Source: Promineifilum sp.
GTDB taxonomy: Bacteria > Chloroflexota > Anaerolineae > Promineifilales > Promineifilaceae
NCBI GenBank assembly: GCA_020634335.1
Contig: JACKBY010000007.1
Span: forward strand, 1-64,000
DNA length: 64,000 nucleotides
Reading direction: 5' to 3'
Below, piece after piece: positions 1 to 8,224 of the stretch; positions within the stretch are counted from its first letter, which is position 1, and each line of letters opens with the position of its first letter. A model generated the notes under the pieces. It did no database searches. It worked only from the letters and a program-made list of their open reading frames with translations, and had not been told where the DNA came from. The translations under genes and the position numbers were made by a program.

Positions 1-145
1 TAATTCAGCCAATCCTCTCAAAATATTATACGACAACTGCATGCCGAAAGTTGCACCAGATATGCCGGATATAGTGAGTATATCACAAATCACCCAAATA
101 TGGGGGGGCAAAGATATTAAGTGTTGCTAAAGACGTCTATCCATC

Positions 146-184
146 AAAAGGGCGGCTGATCCTGCAGATGAGCCGCCCTTTTTT
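146..184. terminator. Bidirectional intrinsic terminator
   Basis: An 11-bp stem (aaagggcggct and its complement) closes a 13-15 nt loop and is flanked by A and T runs on both sides. It lies just past the stop codon of the minus-strand peptidase gene and would also stop plus-strand transcription entering from the left edge. The first 145 bases hold nothing I can recognise. Confidence 0.8.
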
Positions 185-199
185 CGCCTAACCTGCTGG

Positions 200-2872
200 T
201 TATTCGACCGTCACGTCTGCGTACGTTTCGACCTGGTTGCCGTCCAGGTCCTCGACGATAAACCCGATGGCATAGTCCCCGGCCGGCGCGTCCAGGACAT
301 CGTAGGTCCACAGGGTATTACCAAACGTCAGGGTGCCCCCTTCCTCAAAACCCTGATTGACCATCTGACCATTGTTATCCAGGTCATACCAGCGTTCCAA
401 GACGGTAAATTGATCGCCGACTTCGGGCAATATCTCGCGCGGCGAGGGCATCACATCGGCCCCCTCTCCACCATCGCCCTCCTGAAAACCAACTATTTGC
501 AGGAGCGATTCATCGCTGAAAAGCGCTCGCGCCCGGCGCTGTGTGCCGTCGAGGAATGTATAGATGCCATCGACTGCATAAACAGCTTGTTCGGGAGCCG
601 CGCCGTAAACCAATGGCTCCAGAAGCGCCAACGCCTGATTTGTGCCGTCATTGATAGCAAAGACGATTGGCTCCCATTCGAACTCAAGGGTGAACGCCCC
701 TTCGCCCCAATCAGGGTAGTAAATGCCGTTTACATCGCGCGTGTCGCCGCTATCGATGTAGTCCATATCGATGACGTTGATCGAATTGGCCTCGCGATCA
801 TAAAAGCCGGCAAAGAGATAGATATAGCCCAGGTTTTCGCCGTCGATATCAGCACTCATCAAAATGGCATCTCCCGGGGCGACGGAGGCCTGATCGACGG
901 TCAAGGGAGAAAGCGAGACCGATCCAGCACCGGGGGCGGTAACCTCCACGCTGCGATCCGGCACGACGAGCGTGCCGGCCGTGTCCTGAAAGGTTCGGCC
1001 CGTGTAATGGAAGTTGAGGAAATCATCCCACAACGAGACCCCGGAAAACCGCTCCGTGACCGGCACGTAGGATGAGGGCCCGGCCGCGGCCGACCCATAG
1101 AGCTGGGAGTTGGGGAAATAGATAGACAGTCCAGTGGCCGCGGGCTTTTTGGTCCCGCTCTTTTCGGCAACGACCAGGTTCTGGAACGCACCGAACATGT
1201 CCTCAACTACTGCACGCATTTGTTCGTCGTTCGTCTCGCGCACCAGCAGGGCGGCGAAATGAGCCAGGTCAATGTAGGAAGCGGGAACATTTTGGCCGAA
1301 AACGCTGGTGAAAGATTGGGAATAGTTGCGAGCCTTGGCCACGGCGCGCTGATCCACACTTTGCAGATAGAGCGCGAAGCGGTTCAAGCCTTCCATGGCC
1401 GCCGGCATCTGGGTCAGATCGACGGCCGCCAGCGTTACCCCTTGCTCGAGTTGCGCAGCCAGTTGCTGGGCCGACACCCCGCTGCGGCCAACAAACTGCG
1501 CCCGCGCGTTGGCATCCGTCACCCGTTGGTCCTCGACGATATAGCTATCGACAATCGACTGGCCCAATTCGCGGCCGGTGATGTCGGGATTATTTACCAG
1601 ATCAGTCAAGAACGCCGTGTAGGCCCACCCGACGGCCGGCTCGACTTCTTGTGAAGTAACTGCAAAGCGGGCATGGGGGGCCAACGCGGCAAACACTTCC
1701 ATGTGCCCCATCAGGCAGGCATCCATGCCCACCAGTTCGAAAGCCTCCAACCCGGTCTGGTCACGCACAGCTTGCAAAGCGGCGTCAATCTCCTGCAAGT
1801 ACATGGCATCGCCGATAGCCCGCGCGATGGGCACATTCACACGAGGGCCGCTACTCGGTTCGGGATCTGTCCATCCACCCGGCCAACCCATGCCATGGTC
1901 GGACATGATGAGAACATACTTGTCGGCGGGATAATTCTGCATAGCCCAGGTGACGAAATCGAACAGGACCTGGGGATTGGACATATCGACTTCGCCGATA
2001 GATTCATAGGGCGAGCGTATGACGTCGAGATCATTGTCCCGTTGCAAGTGGAAGCGGCGGGTATCGCTCCAGTCACCGTCCCCGCGAAAACCGCCGACAT
2101 AGCGGTCCAGTTGGGCGACAATATTCACGCGGTCGCTCGACCCGACACGCTCCGCTTCATTGAAGTCGATGAATATGTCTTGTTCCAATACCTTGTCGTC
2201 TGCATCCTGATAGAGCATGACCGTCCAGGTTTGGCCGGGAGTAACGCTACTGCCGGAAGCGGCGGGCAACGAGCTGGCGGCCGCGCCCGACGCGCCACTG
2301 ATGGTGGAATTGCCACCGGCAAACGAGGCCTGTCTGGTGGCCGTCGCACTCAGTGGCGGCAAACTCTGTGAAGCCGGCTGCGTGGGGCTTTCCAAACCGC
2401 TATTCAGATCGAACTCTTCCTGGCTTTGAGAGGGGCCGACGACGCCTCCGGTGTTAAAGGGATCTTGCCCGCCGCCGCCGCCGAAAAGCATGTAGGCGAT
2501 GATGCCGCACAGCGCAAGCAAGATGCCCCCGCCGCCGGCCGCACCACGCATGCCACCGGGGATGCCACTCATGCCACCACCCGACGGCCGGGGCGTATAC
2601 CCGCCACCGCCACCACTGAGGGGCGGCAACCCGCCGCCCGATGTGCCCGAAGGTCGTTGATCGCGGTGGGGGGCCTCGGCTCGGCCGCTGCTGGGGCGGT
2701 CGCTGCCCGGTCGTCGTCGTTGGCCGCGAATCGTACGCCGCGGCTTGTCGTCTCCTGAACTGGCTAAATAGATGAAGGGGATTCCCGACTTCGTGGTGTT
2801 GTCCGTTTCTAAAGGGCTGCCCGTTGCCGGTGCTAAAGCGGGCCGAAACCTGTCAGATAATGTTTGCCTCAT
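200..2872 (-). CDS. Membrane-anchored clostripain-family (C11) cysteine peptidase
   Basis: The 890-residue protein has a basic, Gly/Pro-rich N-terminal tail (about 40-110), one membrane span (about 114-131), a Ser/Ala-rich linker, and then a clostripain-type catalytic domain starting near residue 215. The catalytic dyad is visible: His326 in SDHGMGW and Cys386 in GMDACLMG, the standard spacing for family C11. About 450 residues follow, probably beta-rich and of unknown role. The start is well supported by GAGGAGGAAG a few bases before the ATG. The topology suggests the catalytic part is outside the membrane and the low-complexity tail inside. Clostripain relatives cleave after basic residues and need self-processing; whether this one does cannot be read from the sequence. 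It stands alone, divergent from the SGNH gene. Confidence 0.88.
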   Translation of the reverse strand: MRQTLSDRFRPALAPATGSPLETDNTTKSGIPFIYLASSGDDKPRRTIRGQRRRPGSDRPSSGRAEAPHRDQRPSGTSGGGLPPLSGGGGGYTPRPSGGGMSGIPGGMRGAAGGGGILLALCGIIAYMLFGGGGGQDPFNTGGVVGPSQSQEEFDLNSGLESPTQPASQSLPPLSATATRQASFAGGNSTISGASGAAASSLPAASGSSVTPGQTWTVMLYQDADDKVLEQDIFIDFNEAERVGSSDRVNIVAQLDRYVGGFRGDGDWSDTRRFHLQRDNDLDVIRSPYESIGEVDMSNPQVLFDFVTWAMQNYPADKYVLIMSDHGMGWPGGWTDPEPSSGPRVNVPIARAIGDAMYLQEIDAALQAVRDQTGLEAFELVGMDACLMGHMEVFAALAPHARFAVTSQEVEPAVGWAYTAFLTDLVNNPDITGRELGQSIVDSYIVEDQRVTDANARAQFVGRSGVSAQQLAAQLEQGVTLAAVDLTQMPAAMEGLNRFALYLQSVDQRAVAKARNYSQSFTSVFGQNVPASYIDLAHFAALLVRETNDEQMRAVVEDMFGAFQNLVVAEKSGTKKPAATGLSIYFPNSQLYGSAAAGPSSYVPVTERFSGVSLWDDFLNFHYTGRTFQDTAGTLVVPDRSVEVTAPGAGSVSLSPLTVDQASVAPGDAILMSADIDGENLGYIYLFAGFYDREANSINVIDMDYIDSGDTRDVNGIYYPDWGEGAFTLEFEWEPIVFAINDGTNQALALLEPLVYGAAPEQAVYAVDGIYTFLDGTQRRARALFSDESLLQIVGFQEGDGGEGADVMPSPREILPEVGDQFTVLERWYDLDNNGQMVNQGFEEGGTLTFGNTLWTYDVLDAPAGDYAIGFIVEDLDGNQVETYADVTVE

Positions 2873-3042
2873 GACGTTCTTCCTCCTCGTTGAGGTATCA
2901 TATAATCGTAGTTTAATCTTATGGGCAAGATCACGCTATATTGGCGTGCGACTCATAATGCCAAGTGTAGTCCGGCTGGAAAAATTTGCCATAGGCCACA
3001 GGTACGAGTTGTCCGATCGGCCGGCCCACTAGGTTACTTCAA

Positions 3043-4224
3043 TTGACAAGGTTTACTCACGTGACAAGTCAATCAACAGATACTGTCGCTTCGGCTACAA
3101 CCACACCCACTATCGACTGGCGCACCATCGGCCGGATTTTCTTAAAAGCCGCCGTTTTGTTCGTCGCCCTCAACCTCCTGTTTGCGGCGTGCCGGCCGTT
3201 AGAGAGTCTCGGCAATCTCTCCCTCTACAACAGCATTCTTCCCGGACGTTTGCGCCTGCCATATGGAGAAAGACCGGCTGAAGACTTCAATTTAACCCTC
3301 AGCAATTTGCCGGCCATGTCGGCAGCCCACGTTTGGAATCGCCCGGCGGCCGATGATGAATTTCGTGTGCTGCTCCTCGGCGATTCGGGTATATGGGGCT
3401 GGTTTTTGCCCAACGAGCACACGCTGGCAGGGCAACTCAACGAGATGAAACTCACCGCCGCCGACGGGCGCCGGATTGTCGTTTACAATCTCGGCTATCC
3501 AATCATGTCCTTGACCAAGGACATGGTCATATTGGACGAAATGTTGGCCGGCAGCCGGCCCGACCTGATTCTGTGGCCGGTCACGTTGCAGTCCTTCTAC
3601 CGGCCGAGGCAACTCGATCACCCGCTCTTGTACGAGAACCCCAACCGCGTCCGGGAACTCATCGAACAATACGACCTGGGCCTCGACCTGAGCGATTCGA
3701 GGTTCGTGGACAGATCGTTTGTTCAAGAGTCGATCATCGGCCGTCGTCGGGAACTGGCCGATCTATTACGATTGCAAGCTTGGGGAGTGGCTTGGGCAGC
3801 CACGGGCCTTGACCAGGCCATTCCGGAGGAGATCACGCTCCGCAAGTCTGACTTTGAACCAGACGACAGTTGGCTGGATATCACCGAGCCTCGAACACTG
3901 ACTGATGATGACTTGGCTTTTGATGTGTTGGTCGGGGGTGGCTCTCGCGCCGGAACAATACCGTTGATCATCATCAATGAACCTATGTTCATCGGGGACG
4001 GCCTCAATAGCGACGTTCGCTACAATACATTCTATCCCCGTTGGGCCTACGATCAATACCGTCAAATGCTGGGGGAAACGGCCATCGCCAACAATTGGAA
4101 CTACATTGACCTGTGGAACGCTATTCCCCCGGAGGAGTTTACTGATACACCTGTCCACCTCACTCGCCGCGGCAATCAGCTATTTGCCGCACTGTTGAGA
4201 GATTATCTGACTGGGAGATCATGA
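3043..4224 (+). CDS. Membrane-anchored SGNH/GDSL-like hydrolase or acyltransferase
   Basis: The 393-residue protein has an N-terminal hydrophobic segment (about 28-48) and then an SGNH fold: block I is LLLGDSG (about 112-118) and the final His is in the VHLTRRGN stretch near the C-terminus. SGNH proteins of this kind act on O-acyl groups of glycans or lipids, or partner an acyl donor system as DltD does in D-alanylation of teichoic acid. The start is uncertain: TTG at 3043 or GTG at 3061, the latter with AAGG upstream. It is followed by DUF2277, an acyl carrier protein and an acyl-AMP ligase on the same strand, so an acyl-transfer role outside the membrane is a reasonable inference, not a proof. 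Confidence 0.75.
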   Translation: MTRFTHVTSQSTDTVASATTTPTIDWRTIGRIFLKAAVLFVALNLLFAACRPLESLGNLSLYNSILPGRLRLPYGERPAEDFNLTLSNLPAMSAAHVWNRPAADDEFRVLLLGDSGIWGWFLPNEHTLAGQLNEMKLTAADGRRIVVYNLGYPIMSLTKDMVILDEMLAGSRPDLILWPVTLQSFYRPRQLDHPLLYENPNRVRELIEQYDLGLDLSDSRFVDRSFVQESIIGRRRELADLLRLQAWGVAWAATGLDQAIPEEITLRKSDFEPDDSWLDITEPRTLTDDDLAFDVLVGGGSRAGTIPLIIINEPMFIGDGLNSDVRYNTFYPRWAYDQYRQMLGETAIANNWNYIDLWNAIPPEEFTDTPVHLTRRGNQLFAALLRDYLTGRS

Positions 4225-4227
4225 ATC

Positions 4228-4443
4228 ATGTGTCGCAACATCAAAAAGCTACGAGAACCCGGACGAGAACCAACCGAAGAGGAATTGATGCTGGCCGCGT
4301 TCCAGTTCGTGCGCAAGGTGAGCGGCTATCAGAAGCCATCGCGAGCCAACCAACCGGCATTTGATGCCGCCGTAGCAGAGATCGCCGCCGCCACGCGCAC
4401 GCTGTTCGAGCAACTCAACACCAAAGGCCATCTGACCCCATAA
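4228..4443 (+). CDS. DUF2277 family protein
   Basis: This 71-residue protein starts MCRNIKKLREP and contains FVRKVSGYQKPSRAN, the two conserved features of the DUF2277 family, whose members are about this size. No function is established. It starts 3 nt after the stop codon of the SGNH gene, so the two are very likely cotranscribed. It has no signal peptide or membrane span and should be cytosolic. Confidence 0.85.
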   Translation: MCRNIKKLREPGREPTEEELMLAAFQFVRKVSGYQKPSRANQPAFDAAVAEIAAATRTLFEQLNTKGHLTP

Positions 4444-4492
4444 CGTTACAGGCTTTTGCCTTGTCGGGCTGAGTCGATTATTCTCGACCGCC

Positions 4493-4738
4493 ATGAATGA
4501 ATCAACGATACGCGAAATTCTGCGGACTTATATCGTTCGCGAGCTGATCCGCGATGTCAGCTACCCCCTTACCAACGAGGAAGGCATCATCTCCGGCGGT
4601 CTGATGGATTCGTTCTCTCTGGCGTCGCTGGGTGTTTTTATAGAGGAGCAGTTCGACGTGTACATTCCTGATCCGGAACTCACCGTGACCCAAATGGACA
4701 ACCTCGATCAAATCGTCAGTCGCGTGTTGCAGGGCTAA
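4493..4738 (+). CDS. Acyl carrier protein-like protein
   Basis: The 81-residue protein has the size and helix pattern of an acyl/peptidyl carrier protein. The phosphopantetheine attachment motif is visible as LMDSFSL with Ser40. The long hydrophobic-acidic C-terminal half (FIEEQFDVYIPDPELT) matches carrier proteins that pair with stand-alone adenylating enzymes such as DltC. It lies 50 nt after the DUF2277 gene and 79 nt before an AMP ligase that could load it. No clear ribosome-binding site precedes the ATG. Confidence 0.85.
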   Translation: MNESTIREILRTYIVRELIRDVSYPLTNEEGIISGGLMDSFSLASLGVFIEEQFDVYIPDPELTVTQMDNLDQIVSRVLQG

Positions 4739-4817
4739 GCGAAGGAAGCATCTATAGATTGCTTGTGTGGCACAGATTCCCTGGGCAACAGAGCATCAAG
4801 AATAAGCCTCCAGCATT

Positions 4818-6500
4818 ATGTTAACCTTGGCCAGTCGAGAACAATACACCACGTTGCTGGACGCTGATACCCTGAAGATTCCGGATGACCGGCCGGCCAT
4901 CATCTATCTGGAGACTAATCAAGCCCCTGTCATCGTGACGAGGAGCGCGCTGCGCCGGAGGATCCACCAAGAGGCCGCGTCGCTGGTGAACTTAGGGCTG
5001 CATCCAGACGATCTGGTCATTATTGCCCACACCCAAAGCTTGGAGAGCATCTACGCCTTCTGGGGAGCACTAGCGATGGGGGCGATTCCCTCCATGTTTC
5101 CCACGCTAACCGATAAACTCGATCCGGACGTTTATATGAAGAGCATGGGCGAGCTTGTGCGACTATCAGACGCCGCGGCCGTGCTGACAACAGATGAATT
5201 CGCTCCCGTGCTGCGGCCGCTTGTGACCGCCCCTGTGTTCGAGTCAGCCAGGTTGGCGACTTCCTCGTCTTCGTCGCTGTTCGTCGCCTGCCAGCCCAAC
5301 GCCGCGAACATCGCGTTTTTACAGCACAGCAGTGGCACAACCGGCCTGCAGAAAGGTGTTGCGCTCAGTCATGCCGCCGTGCTGAACCAGATCGCCGCCT
5401 ACAGTGACGCCATTGCCTTGCGCGAAGACGATGTTGTCGTCAGCTGGCTGCCGCTCTATCATGACATGGGGTTAATTGCCGGGTTCATCCTGCCGCTAGT
5501 GCAAGGCGTGCCGCTGGTGATGATGTCGCCGTTCGATTGGGTCAGTCACCCCGCCCTGCTGCTCCGAGCCATCCATGACTACGCGGGAACACTGTGCTGG
5601 CTGCCGAATTTTGCCTACAACCATTGCGCACACCGAATTCGCCGGCGTGACAGCCAAGGGCTTTCGTTGGCCACCATGCGGCTTTTTATCAACTGCTCCG
5701 AACCTGTACACAATAGTAGCCATCAACTCTTCCTGGAACGCTTCCGCGAGAATGGCGTGCGGCCGGAGATGCTGGGGGTTAGTTACGCTATGGCCGAAAA
5801 CACTTTTGCCGTGACCCAGACGACGCCTCATTGTGCGGCCCGAGTGGAAGTAATTGACGGAAAAGAGCTAGAACTCAATCGCTATGCGAAGGCGGCGAAC
5901 ATCGATGCTCCGGCTGCCCAGGAGCGTGTATCCTGTGGCCCCCCCATCACCGGAACTGAACTCCGCATCATGGATGACAGCGGCAACATCGTCCATGACC
6001 GCCATGTGGGAGAAATCGCCATTCGTTCTGCCTATCTGCTTTCCGGCTATTATCGCCGCCCTGACCTGCAACCATTCGACGGTAAGGGCTGGTTTCTGAC
6101 CGGGGACATGGGTTTTCTGAGCGATGGCGAGCTATTCATTGTGGGGCGGCGCAAGGATTTGATTATCAACGCTGGTAAGAATGTCTATCCCGCCGACATC
6201 GAGATGGTCATCAATCAGGTGAGTGGAGTAAGGGCTGGGCGGACCGTGGTCTTTGGCGTTGCTGACGAACGAGAAGGTACGGAATTGCTGGCGGCCGTGG
6301 CCGAGGTGCTGACTGAGGACGAGGCAGAAAGACGGGCCATCGGCCGCGCTATTCGATTGGAGGTCGCGCGCCAGACATCGGTTACGCTTAGCTACGTCCA
6401 CCTCGTTGGTCCAAAGTGGCTATTGAAGACGTCCAGCGGCAAGATCGCCCGCGGCGCTAACCGCGACAAGTGGCGGCGCGAGACGATGACCATCCCCTAG
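4818..6500 (+). CDS. Fatty-acyl-AMP ligase / acyl-CoA synthetase-like adenylating enzyme
   Basis: The 560-residue ANL-superfamily enzyme activates a carboxylic acid as acyl-AMP. Visible motifs are the P-loop HSSGTTGLQKGV (about 170-182), WLPLYHDMGLI, the TGDMGF and GRRKDLII hinge near residue 435-450, and the C-terminal catalytic lysine in SSGKIARG (Lys542). The WLPLYHDMG stretch and overall layout resemble fatty-acyl-AMP ligases, which hand the acyl group to a carrier protein rather than to CoA; the ACP gene just upstream fits that. The substrate cannot be read from the sequence. It is probably the last gene of the cluster that starts with the SGNH protein. Confidence 0.88.
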   Translation: MLTLASREQYTTLLDADTLKIPDDRPAIIYLETNQAPVIVTRSALRRRIHQEAASLVNLGLHPDDLVIIAHTQSLESIYAFWGALAMGAIPSMFPTLTDKLDPDVYMKSMGELVRLSDAAAVLTTDEFAPVLRPLVTAPVFESARLATSSSSSLFVACQPNAANIAFLQHSSGTTGLQKGVALSHAAVLNQIAAYSDAIALREDDVVVSWLPLYHDMGLIAGFILPLVQGVPLVMMSPFDWVSHPALLLRAIHDYAGTLCWLPNFAYNHCAHRIRRRDSQGLSLATMRLFINCSEPVHNSSHQLFLERFRENGVRPEMLGVSYAMAENTFAVTQTTPHCAARVEVIDGKELELNRYAKAANIDAPAAQERVSCGPPITGTELRIMDDSGNIVHDRHVGEIAIRSAYLLSGYYRRPDLQPFDGKGWFLTGDMGFLSDGELFIVGRRKDLIINAGKNVYPADIEMVINQVSGVRAGRTVVFGVADEREGTELLAAVAEVLTEDEAERRAIGRAIRLEVARQTSVTLSYVHLVGPKWLLKTSSGKIARGANRDKWRRETMTIP

Positions 6501-6740
6501 GTACTTCACGCTGAACCATGCCGGTCAGTTCCTCTCCATGAATCGAACCCACGAGCGCGCCTGTCACCAATGAGGAATCGATCATCAACGGGATGGCTTG
6601 CTACGCTTGCCTGAACTTGAAGGCCAGGATGGCAGCCCAACCTATGACCACATTCCCCTGCCCCACCTATCATGGTATCAGTGTAGCAAGCCTATCAAGA
6701 GGAAACCCCCGCGAAAGCGATTGAAACTGAGCAAAAATAA

Positions 6741-6776
6741 AAATAGCCGTTCCGGAATGAACCGGAACGGCTATTT
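6741..6776. terminator. Intrinsic terminator between acyl-AMP ligase and RRM gene
   Basis: A perfect 15-bp stem (aaatagccgttccgg and its complement) encloses a 6-nt loop and is flanked by A-rich and T-rich tails, so it can work in both directions. It lies right after the minus-strand RRM gene. The rest of 6501-6813 shows no gene I can support. Confidence 0.85.
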
Positions 6777-6813
6777 ATTTAGTTACGAATTTATACCCTA
6801 CTGGGTCTAAGGC

Positions 6814-7161
6814 TTACCAGCTATTGCGGCTGCCGCGGTTATTATAATCATTGCGACGATTGCCGCCGCCGCCGCCACCACCACGATAACCACCGCCACC
6901 GCCGCCTGACCGCTCTTCGCGCGGGCGGGCTTCGTTCACGGTCAGCTCTCGGCCGTCAAACTCTTTGCCGTTCAACGCATTGATTGCAGCGTTCGCGGCG
7001 GAATCTTCCATTTCGACGAACGCAAAACCGCGGAAGCGGCCTGTGTCGCGATCGTTGATCATGGCCAGCGATTCAATATTACCGAACTCAGCGAACAGGC
7101 CACGTACCTGATCTTCCGTCGCTTGAAACGACAAATTTCCTACATAAATCTTCTTGGACAA
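6814..7161 (-). CDS. Glycine-rich RRM RNA-binding protein
   Basis: The 115-residue protein is one RNA recognition motif (about 4-78) with RNP2 KIYVGNLSF and RNP1 RGFAFVEM, followed by a Gly/Arg/Asn tail (RSGGGGGGYRGGGG, then NRRNDYNNRG). This is the layout of bacterial cold-inducible RRM proteins and plant GRPs that act as RNA chaperones. The start codon appears to be TTG, with GAGAGAG 6 nt upstream; no ATG is available before RNP2. The roughly 200 nt between it and the next minus-strand gene probably holds its promoter and a leader. Confidence 0.9.
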   Translation of the reverse strand: MSKKIYVGNLSFQATEDQVRGLFAEFGNIESLAMINDRDTGRFRGFAFVEMEDSAANAAINALNGKEFDGRELTVNEARPREERSGGGGGGYRGGGGGGGNRRNDYNNRGSRNSW

Positions 7162-7370
7162 TTCAAACTCTCTCTTTCTAAACTAAACTCGGACCACGAG
7201 CAGTTCCACACCACTCGGGCCCGGACAACAACTAGCAAATAGTATACCCGCAATGTGCAAAATATACAATCCCTCTTCTCAAACTGGGAAACTGCTCATA
7301 ATAGTTAATTATTTATGGGCGAAAATTGTGGATGGAGGCGAGGCATCATCCGGATAATCGTTGAACTACT

Positions 7371-7985
7371 TTACGAATGCCCGCCCGGTGCCTTGATGGC
7401 AGCAAATGCCGTTGCTTCGACAAGGAGTGATTGCTCCGCCACAATGCCTTGCGCCGATAACGCCTCTGCATATTCGGGATGAAAGCGGAAATCGCCGCCG
7501 GTCCATATCTCACGATCCCAGGGATTCATGACCAGTTCATCGGTGATCATCCCAATGTAGTCCGGAACTTCTACACCCCAAGTATGCGCGTAGAGCACCG
7601 CGGTGCGGGTTTCAGTCGATCCTAGGTCAAGCGCGCGATTGCGTACGATAGTGATTGTCTCGCCCGAACTGCACATTTCATCCAACACCAGTACGCGCTG
7701 ACCGGCCACGGCTGCCGGCGGCTCTACGATCCAGCGCGGCGATTGATGAACAACTACATCGTGCTCTCGACGTGACAGGCGTACTGGAAATATCTCCACC
7801 TGCAATATGTGGGCCAGCAGCGATCCGGGATAGTAGCCACCGCGGCCCACAGGAAGGATAATCTCCGGCTGCCAGGGGCCGACAGCCACGGCCAAAGCTT
7901 TGGTTAACCCGTGGAAATCATTCCAGGAGATAGGCCGTACGCCTTTTCTGTTTGAATAATCGAAAGAAACAGTTGTTTTATTCAT
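7371..7985 (-). CDS. Phosphoribosyltransferase, purine/xanthine type
   Basis: The protein has the type I PRTase fold with the PRPP loop VLVLDEMCSSGET and an upstream IILPVGRGGYYPG segment typical of xanthine-guanine or hypoxanthine PRTases. Such enzymes join PRPP to a nucleobase in purine salvage. Length of 204 residues from the ATG at 7985 fits; a TTG at 7994 would add three residues and is less likely. The C-terminal extension after the core (WDREIWTGGDFRFHPEYAEAL) could set substrate choice, which I cannot assign. It is a single-gene unit, convergent with nothing and divergent from the KimA-like gene. Confidence 0.82.
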   Translation of the reverse strand: MNKTTVSFDYSNRKGVRPISWNDFHGLTKALAVAVGPWQPEIILPVGRGGYYPGSLLAHILQVEIFPVRLSRREHDVVVHQSPRWIVEPPAAVAGQRVLVLDEMCSSGETITIVRNRALDLGSTETRTAVLYAHTWGVEVPDYIGMITDELVMNPWDREIWTGGDFRFHPEYAEALSAQGIVAEQSLLVEATAFAAIKAPGGHS

Positions 7986-8224
7986 GGGACCCAACAGCTA
8001 TATATTGAGTGATTTCCGCAGATAGAGCATTCCCCCGCCAGAATCACCTGATGCAGTACCCTCTTGCCCAGGGGCCTTGCTCATGCTATATTCATTTATC
8101 AACGGGTAGTCTAGTGAAGGATGATCCATTTTCCCACCACGTATTATTTTAACCAGATAATCGCGAATAGATAGCGATTCTGCCGAGGTAACAACCGTTC
8201 GCTGCAATCGTTACGGATATTATT

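Noticed and set aside
6598..6810. 70-codon plus-strand frame after the acyl-AMP ligase
   Set aside because: It runs through the intrinsic terminator at 6741-6776 and has no domain.
7998..8207. 69-codon minus-strand frame between the PRTase and KimA-like genes
   Set aside because: No ribosome site, no family pattern, and the stretch must hold the promoters of both neighbours.
7986..8224. c-di-AMP riboswitch in front of the KimA-like gene
   Set aside because: I looked for the conserved ydaO blocks on both strands and did not find them.
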